A stretch of DNA of 64,000 nt from Tritrichomonas musculus (taxonomy: Eukaryota; Parabasalia; Tritrichomonadida; Tritrichomonadidae). Where the stretch lies: positions 4,030,001 through 4,094,000 of the forward strand of contig JAPFFF010000001.1 in assembly GCA_039105265.1 (NCBI GenBank). Reading direction: 5' to 3'. Made by a program: the position numbers and the translations under genes. Positions within the stretch are counted from its first letter, which is position 1. Every line of letters starts with the position of its first letter. The notes beneath the pieces are model-generated. The model did not search any database. It was given only the letters and a program-made list of their open reading frames with translations, and was not told the origin of the DNA. Below, in pieces: positions 50,701 to 60,394 of this stretch.

Positions 50701-51192
50701 AATGAAATTTTAATATAATATATATTTATAAAACGGCATTATATTTGGCCGTTGAAAAAGAAAATATTGAAATTGTGAAACTTTTATTAACGAATGACAA
50801 ACTTGATATCAATCTTCTTAATATTTTATATAATTTTTTATAAAATTTCAAAAGAACTCTTTGAATGAAATTCAAAATCATATCTTTCAATACTATTCAA
50901 AATCATATCTTTCAATCGAATTCAAAATCATATCTTTCAATGAAATTCAAAATCATATCTTTCAATGAAATTCAAAATCATATCTTTCAATGAAATTCAA
51001 AATCATATCTTTCAATGAAATTCAAAATCATATCTTTCAATAGAATTCAAAATCATATCTTTCAATGAAATTCAAAATCATATCTTTCAATGAAATTCAA
51101 AATCATATCTTTCAATACTATTCAAAATCATATCTTTCAATGAAATTCAAAATCATATTTTTCAATGAAATTCAAAATCATATCTTTTAATA
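41785..51192. repeat. 9.4-kb compound minisatellite array: 25-bp units with 11 ankyrin cassettes
   Basis: The basic unit is 25 bp: a near-invariant core ATTCAAAATCATATCTTTCA plus AT, and a 3-nt slot, usually GAA, AGA, ACT, ATA, TGG or CGA. Roughly 300 units are present, estimated from length. Minor core changes recur (ATATATTTC, ATCTTTAAAT, ATTCCAAA). Eleven ~168-bp cassettes interrupt the array, near 42145, 42659, 43321, 43784, 44772, 45288, 45948, 46414, 46900, 49462 and 50700. Because 25 is not a multiple of 3, each frame cycles through the same 25-residue peptide. GAA and AGA units create a stop in one of the three phases, so the many 60-200-codon ORFs here are by-products, not genes. Confidence 0.97.
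42145..42312 (+). pseudogene. Ankyrin cassette 1 of 11 (representative)
   Basis: The cassette encodes YIFIKTALYLAVEKENIEIV, then KLLLTNDKLDINLLNILYNF, L and a stop: one typical ankyrin repeat (T-A-L-x-L-A-V-E-x-x-N-x-E-I-V-K-L-L-L). A TAA precedes it in frame and a TAA closes it, so it cannot be read into the flanking units. The other ten copies are almost identical, with only a few substitutions seen (for example GATATCAAT versus GATATAAAT, and GAAATTTTAAT versus GAATTTTTAAT). The near-identity indicates recent amplification or gene conversion. Confidence 0.9.
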
Positions 51193-51362
51193 AAAATGAA
51201 CAAAAAGCAGTATTGCATCTTGCAGTTGAAAAAGGAAATCTTGAAATAATAAAACTTTTGCTCAAAAAGGAAGATATTGACGTTAATATTGAAGATAGTC
51301 ATGGAAAAAAGCCAATCGACTATTCTCAATATTACGAAATTAAGCAATTACTTTCAAAATGA
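51193..51362 (+). pseudogene. 3' terminal ankyrin repeat of the split gene
   Basis: Immediately after the last 25-bp unit the sequence reads NEQKAVLHLAVEKGNLEIIK, then LLLKKEDIDVNIEDSHGKKP, then IDYSQYYEIKQLLSK and a stop. This is a normal ankyrin repeat and C-terminus of the DUF3447/ankyrin family. Its frame is open back into two repeat units, but there is no continuous frame to the 5' part 9.4 kb away. It is best read as the original 3' end of the gene that begins at 40583. Confidence 0.8.
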
Positions 51363-51479
51363 TTTTCTATTCATTTTTAAATAACAATTAATAAAAATTA
51401 ATTATTTACGAAATTGGTTTATGATGAGTAAAGGTATACTAAATCTTTTTTTTTTTTTTTTTTTTTTTTCCAATTTTGT

Positions 51480-51790
51480 TGAAAGCAAAAAGTTGGTGAT
51501 TTTAAGACTTATAGGTTTGGACATTCAAGTTGCTATGAAAGGATATAGACCAAATATAAGTGAAAAAGTACCAAAAAGTTATCGCAATTTGATTGAGAAA
51601 TGTTGGTCACAAGGTCTGTTCACAGTTTGAAAACGGATTTAGATTCATAACAGAAGATAAAAACGAATATGGATTTAAATCATATATTGAAATGATTGAG
51701 ACATCTGAAATTTCATTCGATAAGCAGAATAGAATCAGTGATTATGATGCTTTAATGAGTAGTGAATTAAATGATTATACAGGGTGGTAA
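51480..51790 (+). pseudogene. Relic of a TKL-type protein kinase gene (C-lobe end)
   Basis: Two overlapping frames carry the end of a trichomonad kinase. MKGYRPNISEKVPKSYRNLI, then EKCWSQ, matches kinase subdomain XI (GYRPxIPExVPxxYxxLIxxCW). FENGFRFITEDKNEYGFKSY, then IEMIETSEISFDKQN, matches the post-kinase segment common in these kinases. The RPTF-containing stretch between them is missing and a frame change occurs at about 51620, so this is a deletion relic. A long T run at 51449-51469 lies at its left edge. No kinase N-lobe is present. Confidence 0.75.
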
Positions 51791-52233
51791 AAAAGTCCGT
51801 TCGTCAAATGCTTTGGCTTTGATTACGGTTACTGTAGAATCAATGAAAACTTCGTCAATGAGGCTGTTGTTTCTGAAATGATCGTCCATTTCTTTTCTAT
51901 TTCTCACAATTATGACAATTTGAGTTTTGGTAACGTTTTCTCTTTCATTTTGGAAATGAGATTGTATATTGGATTATATACTTTGGATGAACAGTCAATT
52001 TCAATGGATATATCATCAAAAAATTCTAATATTTTATAAAAATCTGGTAAATCTAGGTCATTATCGCAATATAGGAGGTTAGTTTGATCATATTTGATAT
52101 GAATTTGTTTAGATTCTGAATTTTGCTGATCACACAAATTTTTGAATAATTCTTTCGTTGTTTTTGATAGGGTTTCGAATCCTATTACTTGGCTTAATTC
52201 GTTAAAAATTGATAAGTAAACGCTGGTTTTCAA
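51785..52233 (-). pseudogene. Relic of a BspA-like LRR gene (5' part)
   Basis: The minus strand reads VYLSIFNELSQVIGFETLSK, then TTKELFKNLCDQQNSESKQ, in one frame from a non-ATG start near 52233. It then changes frame near 51940 to ENVTKTQIVIIVRNRKEMDD, then HFRNNSLIDEVFIDSTVTVI and KAKAFDERTFF. The last part resembles the start of a BspA LRR domain (I-D-x-V-x-I-x-x-S-V-x-x-I-x-x-x-A-F). It abuts the kinase relic tail to tail. A single frame change and loss of everything downstream make it a pseudogene. Confidence 0.55.
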
Positions 52234-52481
52234 AAAGTGAAAATAAAATATTCAAAAAGTGAAAAAATATTTTTCTTTAAAAAAATTGGCCTCTTTTTAT
52301 GGTTAATTATTGAACTTAACGATATAAAAATTTTAATAGTATATAAAAAAGTTGAAAATGAAACAGAATAAACTAAATCTAAGGCAAAAAAAAAATGAAG
52401 TAAAGCAAAATTATATTGATAATAAACAATAGAAAATATATTATTTTAATCACATCTATAAAAATGTTTTATGTAGTTTAA

Positions 52482-53792
52482 GGTTCTCCTTCCCTAAAAA
52501 AATGTAAATTATTCAATATTGAATTAACTCATAGAATATATAATTCAATAGAGCATTTTTCGGAAAAAGTTTTGGTTAAAAATATAGAAATTTAACCTTA
52601 ACGATTAAATCTTATTTTTTTCAAATTTTTATTGATTTTTTAATTTTATGATTTCGATCTGTAAAAAAAAAAAATCGATAAGATTTCATGAAAATGTTTT
52701 TATTTAATAATTTAAAATATATATCTGCGTAAATATTATATTTTAATTCCTTTTTAAATACGATATTTATGCATATTTTATTTGTGAAGTCTAATTGAAT
52801 TTAATCTAGATGGGTTCCGGCTTGAAATAACGTATTTTTATCATTTTAAAATAAATTTATCTTATTATATTTTCATTTTTTTAAAAAACATATTTAAAGA
52901 ATAAAATATTTATATATTTCTTTATATTTTAATCAATCATTTATGTAAAAAGAAAGATCTAATGCATTTTTCTATTAATCCAAATTTTTAGCATTTTCAG
53001 ATGATATTTATAATATAAAGTTATATATAAATTTAACAACTTATTTATTTATTAAATTTTCGAAATATTGTTTATTAACCGAGATAAATGTATAATATAT
53101 TAAAAAATGGGAGAAAATTGTTTTTGTTTTTTCTCGCTGAATCTTGGATAGATTTATATGTTTAAGCATTTTAAAAGTATTTAATTATTTATTATAATAT
53201 AATTAATTCATTTATTCTAAATTATATCGATTTAATTTTAAGATATAAAAATAATTTTTTTGGAAATAATATTCTCAAAAAGTTTATATTAAAGTTTATT
53301 CCCTATACGAAAACCTCCAAAAAAAAGAAGATTTCACTTTAAAAACGCATAATAATAAAATATCAACACCAATAATTTGTAAATTTCATATTTAATGTAG
53401 AAAATTTAAGTAAAATGGACAAATTATAATAATTCATTTTGATATTTTGAAAAAAACACTCAAAATCCATTTATTTCCAGACAATTAGAGCAACTATAAT
53501 ATTTTTAATTCGATTTAAATGAGTTTTTTGAAGTTTCAAATAGAATGATAAATAAAAATTTTCTCTCAAAATTTTGAATGATATTCCTTTCAATTTTATA
53601 TTTTAAGATTAAAATATGATTATCTTTAAATATAAATAAATATTTAATAATCGTATCGGTATAATTAAAGATAATCTTATATAATTAAACATATCATAAT
53701 ATGATTAAATAAAAAACCTATTAAGTCCCAAAAAGTCCCAGCATATTGAGTCGGGACCCATCTTTTAATCTTTTGAATTTGAAAGGAGAACC
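52482..53792. mobile_element. TTAA-flanked TIR element E1 (1.3 kb)
   Basis: TTAA at 52478-52481 and 53793-53796 brackets inverted ends GGTTCTCCTT and AAGGAGAACC (10 bp perfect; 15 bp including the flanking TTTAA). Near the left end, TTCAATATTGAATTAACTCA and CATTTTTCGGAAAAAGTTTT are homologous to the same region of element E3 (57852-62426). An internal inverted pair (GATGGGTTCCGG at ~52809 and CGGGACCCATC at ~53752) suggests a nested insertion. No coding capacity was seen. TTAA duplication is typical of piggyBac-type elements; this is inference since no transposase is present. Confidence 0.7.
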
Positions 53793-53817
53793 TTAAAGGG
53801 CACATTTTTTATTTGTT

Positions 53818-56121
53818 ATGAAACGTTTTATAGATATTATTACTAAAGCCTATGATAACATTCAAAATTATTTTAAAAATGAACAAGAAGAAGAAGATGA
53901 TGATGAGATAAAGAATTATATCGAAGATATTAAAACAATTCAAGAAAATATTCTTGAATATTTAGAAAGTAAGCAAAGTGCTGATGATGAATTAATAAAT
54001 TTAAACTATTCTTTTACTTGTCAAGAAATTTTTAAAGACAAACTGAAATTTAAAATGATATTAAGATTAATTTCGAAAATTGCAGATAATCATAACAGAG
54101 CAGAAAATTTATTTCAAAAAATTGAAAACTTTCTGAAATCAAATGAAAATGAAATCAAAAGTGCATTTTCAAATGATCAGATTTTCCATATTTTTAAAAA
54201 TAACAAAAAAATACTTCTTTTTCTTTTCAGTGAAAAAATTATTATTCCAAATTATCATATTTTTTCTATTATAACAAATTATAAAAATACACTAAAGAGT
54301 TATCCATCGTTTTTTTATCCAGAATTCAAATCATTTTTTAATGATGAATTAATTAAAAAATACAACATCGACAAGATTGATCCAGAAGAATTCGAAGAAA
54401 AAAGACAAATAGGAGAAAGAGAATTTTATATTTCAAAACTAATTCGAGAAGATTTAATAGATGAATTTATTATTTATGTTTCCAAAACGAATATATCATT
54501 GAGTAGTGTAATTAATCAATCAATTTTTGAAACTAATAATTTCTTAATTGACAAAACACCAACTTTAATTGAATATGCAGCATTTTTTGGATCAATTCAA
54601 ATTTTTCATTTCATTAGATTAAATAATATTGAGTTAACTCCATCATTATGGACTTATGCAATACATGGACGAAATTATGAAATAATCCATCTTCTTGAAG
54701 AAAATCATGTCTTTCCTTCTTCTTATAAAGAATGTTTGATTGAATCAATCAAATGCCATCACAATGAAATTACAGATTATATTCGAAATAACTATTGTGA
54801 CAATAATGATTTAAATTCAAATGTTTTTATTCAAAGCATTAAATACTACAATTTTATTTATTTTTCTGAAAAAAGGATGAAACAATCTAAAAATATTTTT
54901 TATTTTTTATGCAAATATGATTATTGCCAACTTATCAAACTTTTAGTTGATAGGAAATTTAATAATCTTGATATTAATATGAGATATACAAAAAAAATAG
55001 ATAATAAAAAAGACGGATATGAAAAATTGCTCATTAATGTTCAATATCATCAAGTTGAAAAACAATATCAAGAAGAGAAAACTCCACTAATCGTTGCAGT
55101 TGAGAAAGGAAATCAAGAAATTGTTGAATTTTTATTACAACAAATAAATATTGACGCTGATTCAAAATTTGAATCGACTTTTTCATTTTATTCAGATGGA
55201 AAATATGCTTATATTGATGGAGGAGAAAAGAAATCAATAATATACATAGCTTCGGAAAAAGGATATTCAGAAATTGTTCAACTTTTAATTAACAGAAAAA
55301 ATATAAATATAAATGAAATAAATAATTCAAATAATGGCATATGTGATAAACACTTATCAGCATTGCATATTGCAATTGAAAATGAAGATATTGAAATAAT
55401 AAAAATACTATTAAATGTAAATAACATTGATACAAATTTACTTGAAATTGAATATCAATATCCAAAGGTCAAATATGAAAAAGCACCAATAATAATCGCA
55501 ATTGAAAAAAATAATTCTCAAATTGTTCAACTATTATTATCAAATATAAAAACAGATCCAAATCTATTTTATAATCATTATACACTTGGTTTTGTACGTG
55601 GTCAATTTCCGTGCGAACGTTATGAGAATTTAGTAGAAAAGTTAACGCCATTACAAGTATCAATTGAAAAAGAAAATATAGAGAATATTCAAATTTTATT
55701 ATCAAATGAAAAAATTAATGTGAATGAATCTGGCTTTAAATTTATCAAAGCTATCAAACGTGATGACTATCATATTAAATTAAATCAATCAGCGTTGCAT
55801 TTTGCAGTCCAAAAAAATTCTATTGATATTGTTCAAATGCTACTATCTCATCAAGAAATCGATGTAAATTCTGTCGCAATTTATGAATATATAGAATTTA
55901 GATCTTCAAAGACAAATAAAATAGAAGAGAAAACAGCTTTATTGATTGCTGTTGAAAATGACAACTACCAAATCACTGAAGAACTTTTAAAAAATAAAAA
56001 AATTGATAAAAATAAAAAGTTAAATCATTTATCCAAAGAAAAGCAACTCATTGAATATATAACTGCTTTTGATATAGCAATTCAAAAAAGATATACTGAA
56101 ATCATCAATATTTTAAAATAA
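53818..56121 (+). CDS. DUF3447/ankyrin-repeat protein, intact
   Basis: Encodes 767 residues. A charged N-terminus (EQEEEDDDEI) is followed by the family helical region (FHIFKNNKKILLFLFSEKII). The DUF3447-type core is at ~245-340 (TLIEYAAFFGSIQIFHFIRL, TPSLWTYAIHGRNYEIIHLL, LIESIKCHHNEITDYI). From ~360 onward at least seven ankyrin repeats follow, for example TPLIVAVEKGNQEIVEFLLQ, SIIYIASEKGYSEIVQLLIN, SALHIAIENEDIEIIKILLN and SALHFAVQKNSIDIVQMLLS. Some are separated by insertions of 20-30 residues. This is a very large family in trichomonads, of unknown function and presumably protein-binding. The ATG lies only 21 bp after the TTAA at the end of element E1, so its promoter region is element DNA. 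It is the uninterrupted model for the split gene at 40583. Confidence 0.9.
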   Translation: MKRFIDIITKAYDNIQNYFKNEQEEEDDDEIKNYIEDIKTIQENILEYLESKQSADDELINLNYSFTCQEIFKDKLKFKMILRLISKIADNHNRAENLFQKIENFLKSNENEIKSAFSNDQIFHIFKNNKKILLFLFSEKIIIPNYHIFSIITNYKNTLKSYPSFFYPEFKSFFNDELIKKYNIDKIDPEEFEEKRQIGEREFYISKLIREDLIDEFIIYVSKTNISLSSVINQSIFETNNFLIDKTPTLIEYAAFFGSIQIFHFIRLNNIELTPSLWTYAIHGRNYEIIHLLEENHVFPSSYKECLIESIKCHHNEITDYIRNNYCDNNDLNSNVFIQSIKYYNFIYFSEKRMKQSKNIFYFLCKYDYCQLIKLLVDRKFNNLDINMRYTKKIDNKKDGYEKLLINVQYHQVEKQYQEEKTPLIVAVEKGNQEIVEFLLQQINIDADSKFESTFSFYSDGKYAYIDGGEKKSIIYIASEKGYSEIVQLLINRKNININEINNSNNGICDKHLSALHIAIENEDIEIIKILLNVNNIDTNLLEIEYQYPKVKYEKAPIIIAIEKNNSQIVQLLLSNIKTDPNLFYNHYTLGFVRGQFPCERYENLVEKLTPLQVSIEKENIENIQILLSNEKINVNESGFKFIKAIKRDDYHIKLNQSALHFAVQKNSIDIVQMLLSHQEIDVNSVAIYEYIEFRSSKTNKIEEKTALLIAVENDNYQITEELLKNKKIDKNKKLNHLSKEKQLIEYITAFDIAIQKRYTEIINILK

Positions 56122-56794
56122 TTACAAAATTCATTTGCATTTTATCTATTTTATTTTCTTTTTTTCAAAGCGAAAAATTTAAATTATAAATAACATGGTC
56201 ATTTTCTAGATTGAAAGTTATGACTTCAGAAAAAAAGTTATTTTATTTAGATTTGTCACAAATCAAGTGAAAAAATGGAAGATTTCAAAATTTTTTTTTC
56301 AATGAAAAACTGAAATGTCACAAACATAAAAAAGAAATTGGAAGACAATTTTGTAAATTATTCATTCATATAAGAGTAAAAACAAGAATGAACCAATATT
56401 GTTAATATTTATTATTTTATTAAAAAAGCTTATTTGATATTTCTGCCTTTTAAAAAATGCAATTTTAAAATATCATTAGTATAAATGGCATCATTTATAA
56501 TTTATATGATGGAAATAACACAGCATCAGCTTCAAAAATTTGTTAGCATACCAAAAATCATTTTTTCATTCCCAGATCAATTATTTATCATGTAAATATT
56601 ATATCAATTAAATCTGATGAAAAATCAGAACTTCAAATTAATAGCCAAAATTCTTTTAATTTATCAACGATTGAATCAACAAAATTTTTTTCACTCAAAA
56701 TTTTATTGACTAAAAAAAAAAATAAAAATTACAAATAATTGTGTTTTATTTATATATGACTTGAGCATTATTTCTACTTCCTAAATTATCGATT
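56122..56794. other. AT-rich spacer downstream of the ankyrin gene
   Basis: About 670 bp with no supported gene or repeat structure. Confidence 0.4.
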
Positions 56795-57002
56795 TAATGT
56801 GCAGCGCAGGGATTGTCAATTTTACTAACGAATAACATTTATAGAAAGCATTACTTCCAATCTCAAGTACTTCTGCCTGTATTAGTATCTCCTTAAGAGA
56901 TGAGCACTCAGAGAAAGCAAACTTTCAGAATGAAATTGTATTAGTAATAATTTCTAGTTTTTCAAGCGAAACTAATTGGTGAAAAGCTGATTCTTCTATC
57001 AT
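56795..57002 (-). pseudogene. Relic of a BspA-like LRR gene
   Basis: The minus strand reads MIEESAFHQLVSLEKLEIIT, then NTISF, a stop, KFAFSECSSLKEILIQAEVL, then EIGSNAFYKCYSLVKLTIPA. These are two to three BspA-type LRR units (A-F-x-x-C-x-S-L-x-x-I-x-I). One in-frame stop is present, and nothing recognisable continues on either side. It is a short fragment of a larger gene. Confidence 0.65.
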
Positions 57003-57010
57003 TTTGCATT

Positions 57011-57060
57011 ATTGAGTCAATTAAATGCCATCATAATAAAATTAGAAAATAAAAATAAAG
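57011..57060 (+). pseudogene. Tiny relic of a DUF3447/ankyrin gene
   Basis: The plus strand encodes IESIKCHHNKIRK, matching the core motif IESIKCHHNEITDYI of the intact gene at 53818. It directly adjoins the BspA-like relic on the opposite strand and the start of a fold-back repeat, so several breakpoints meet within about 60 bp. Confidence 0.6.
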
Positions 57061-57545
57061 GAAAAATATGTCGACGAAGGATTAGAATTGAAATCTATAA
57101 CTTTTAACATATGCATGATTGTATCCAAACATCGTAATTCAATAACGCAATATTAGTTTTCACTTTCATATTTGAAATTTTGAAAAAGGAGTAATTGAAA
57201 GACAAAATTAATCATGTCGACCCAAGCTCTATGGTTAAGATACTTTTTATTTAACGAGCATTTTAAATATAACTTTTGATTAGCTATTGTTTTTTTTATT
57301 TAAATATTTAAAAAATGCTTCTTTAAAATATGGATTTTTCTATATAATTTGCATTAAATTTGCCCGCCAAATTTTTGTGAGTAAAACCATTTTTCATTAT
57401 TATATCAGTTTTTTGGAAAACTAAATGAGCAAATATATAGAGCTAACAAATGCATATTTATATTCATTTTTATTAAGAATTGATATTAATCACAAAGCTT
57501 GGGTCGACACATTTTTCCTTTGTCGACTATTTTTTCCTTTATCTT
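57052..57545. mobile_element. Nested fold-back / MITE-like repeats with GTCGAC-containing ends
   Basis: Outer ends AAAGGAAAAATATGTCGACG (about 57056-57075) and the complement of TCGACTATTTTTTCCTTT (about 57525-57542) are imperfect inverted repeats. Inner ends TGTCGACCCAAGCT (about 57215) and AGCTTGGGTCGACA (about 57497-57510) are perfect over 14 bp. The layout suggests a small TIR element inside another, or one complex fold-back. No ORF is present. Confidence 0.55.
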
Positions 57546-57607
57546 TATATCAATTTTTATAAAAAAAAAAAAATTATCCAGACTGAAGTTAATAATGCTT
57601 TTTTTAA

Positions 57608-57847
57608 GGTACAAATCCAGTACGTTTAGTAACCGCAATATTTTTTGACATTCTCAAAGAATAAGATGACATGTTAAATAAAAAACGATTATTTTCATCC
57701 ATTTCATATAACATGTCATGATGTTTATTTAAATTGTAAAATAAGTGTCAAAAACAAACCTAGTCAATTTAAACTTTTTCAGAGACATGCAACTATTCAA
57801 ATAATAAACGTTCTCCTATTCGAAAAATAACGTATTGGATTTGTACC
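57608..57847. mobile_element. TTAA-flanked MITE E2 (240 bp)
   Basis: TTAA at 57604-57607 and 57848-57851 flanks inverted ends GGTACAAATCCAGTACGTT and AACGTATTGGATTTGTACC (one mismatch in 19). It has no coding capacity. Its right TTAA is also the left TTAA of E3. Confidence 0.75.
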
Positions 57848-58171
57848 TTAAGGGTAGACTGACATGATTTTTTTTCCCTTTTCAATATTGAATAAACTCA
57901 TAGAATATTTATTTCAAAGGAGCTCTTTCGGAAAAAGTTTAGGTCAAATACCCAAAATATTTGCCTCTAACGATCGATATTAAAAGCAAAATGCAAAAAA
58001 TAAAAATCGACCAAAACCTAAAAAAAAATGTTCAAAAGTTTTTCAGCTAACTGAATATGTCAAAAAAACCATCTAATTTCACAAAATAATATTATAAATA
58101 ATATTCCAAATTAAGAAAATCGTTCCAAAAAACATAAAATTGAAATGTATTAGTTATGAAGGTAATAAATA

Positions 58172-59632
58172 TAGTTGGTGGACATAATTATGTTTTTGGG
58201 ACATAATCATGTTTGCTCAACTTTTTGAATGGTACACAAAAATAAAACACATTTTTCTCAATACTTTTTAAAGATAATTTGATAATATTATATACTTTAT
58301 TAATGTATTTTATGTACATCATTATTTAATTAAATGAGCTATTATATTTGTGATTTAAATGAAATTTTGCCATTAATGTAAAAAAAAGTCAAAATGCTTA
58401 TTTTATTCTCAATAATTGAAACTTGGGATTTAATAATAATATCATTAATTCATAATCAGTAATGATATAATTTTGTCAGATAATTGATATCTAAAAACTT
58501 TCATATAAGAAAATTTTGATGCACAAAATAAAGTTAAAAATCATATCACTTTTTTGTTTTTTTCCAATAAAAAATAAAAACTTTTAAATTTTTATTTAAA
58601 TATTTGATATAATGCATATAGTATAATGATATTGAAAGAATAAAATTGGCGGTTCTACTCATGATCTATTACCTTAATGAAAAAGAGTAACTTCTGAAAT
58701 AACTTAAAAAGACTTTCAATTTTAGACATTGAGAAATTTTTTTCATTATTTTAATAGTTCTTCTATACTTACCTAATATTTATTGATTAATTGCTATTTT
58801 TAATGCTATTATAATAGAAAAAATAAAAAAGTGAAATTTGTATATTTCTTAGAAAAACCTGAAATCTTGATGGGCAGCAATGTTTTTAGAGGATTAATAA
58901 TATATTTCATTGTATGTATTATCAAATAATGTAATTCTGAAATCATATCAATTATGCATGAGTGATTTATGAATGATTTTGAATGAAAAAAAGAAAAATG
59001 AAATTTTTCCAAGATTGATTCTTTTTCAACCATATTATTATATTAATATATTATATGCATCATATAGATGATTAATACTGCATCTAATTTGAAATAAAAT
59101 AAACTCATTTTTCAAAATTAGTAATTTTATATGAATGATTTTTGTCATATTTTGAAAACACTTTTTCTTTTTATATAATTATTATTTCAATAAATTTTTT
59201 TCTAAATTATAATATATACATTATATTCTAAAATAATAACTATGTTAGAGCAAATTAAAACAACCTTTTTTTTATGGTAAAAGCATGAAATGTGATATGA
59301 AATGAGTTTTTTGAGTAGTGAAATGAAAATAAAACCATTTTTTCTAATTATCTATTTTATTTCAATAAATAATAATGATACATTTTAATTATAGATGAAA
59401 AGTAAATTATAATTTTTTTCAAATAATAAAAAAATATTCAGAAATTAAAAATTCGATATCATATTTATGATCAAATTTAGTTTGATAAAAGTGAATGAAA
59501 ATCGGGGAATAGAATGTATCCAATATGATATTAATTGTTCTACAATTGTTTTTTTAAAAGTCCAATTTGAATATATAGAAATGATGTGAAAACATAATTA
59601 TGTCTCCAAAACAGAATTATGTCCACCAACTA
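58172..59632. mobile_element. TIR element nested in E3 (1.46 kb)
   Basis: The left end TAGTTGGTGGACATAATTAT, then GTTTTTGGGACATAATCATG, pairs with the right end (59588-59632, ending ATTATGTCCACCAACTA) over about 45 bp with a few mismatches. TA lies at both edges, consistent with a Tc1/mariner-type TA target, though TA is common here. The sequence inside is AT-rich without a transposase. Confidence 0.6.
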
Positions 59633-60394
59633 TATATACTTTTTGTAAGAAAATAAAAAAACTTTTTTGGCCATATGTAAAAAAATTTTTTTCTAAATTT
59701 TTTAAATCAACTATTAATATTAATGATTATTATTCCCAAATAATATTTCAATATCTATTGAAAATTAATTTATCATATAATTATATTTTATTTCAAAAAA
59801 TGATTTATATTTTGTAAATCTAAATCATATATATTAAATATATATAAAATAAAAAATATAATAATATTTATATATTATAAATATTACGTATACACCAATA
59901 TTTAGAAGTGCGAGAACTAAAATAACGTATTTTTGGTTTTAAAAAAAGATTGATTTTTCAAAAAATAATTCGTTAGCCTTATGATTTTTTTAATAAAATA
60001 AAGTATATAATTGATTTTGTATATTATATATCAGTATCGCACTATTTGAAAGTTCATACGTTGAAATTCAAATTTTTCATATTTTGAAGAATATGATTGA
60101 AGTTGAAATAATATTGATTATTTATTCATTTTATCATATTCTAAATAGAATTATTGATATAATTTCTAATTAATATATATATAATATTATAATATAAATA
60201 AGATAGATTTATTTTAGCAAAAAAATTATAGAAAACATAAATATCTAGCTATAATATTAATTTTATCGGGATAACTATTTTATATTAGAATTATATTATA
60301 TTGTATGATATTATATTATGATTATTTATAAATCCGCTCGATGGGCGTAGTTTTATTTTTTTATTCACAAAAAGTTAAAAAAGAATTGAGTAGA

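Noticed and set aside
41785-51192. CRISPR-like array
   Set aside because: Units are directly tandem without unique spacers, the variable part is only 3 nt, and the host is eukaryotic.
41785-51192. The array as one or more introns of the ankyrin gene
   Set aside because: No GTATGT-type 5' site or trichomonad branch/3' motif was seen at the borders, and the cassettes carry stops. It cannot be fully excluded without RNA data.
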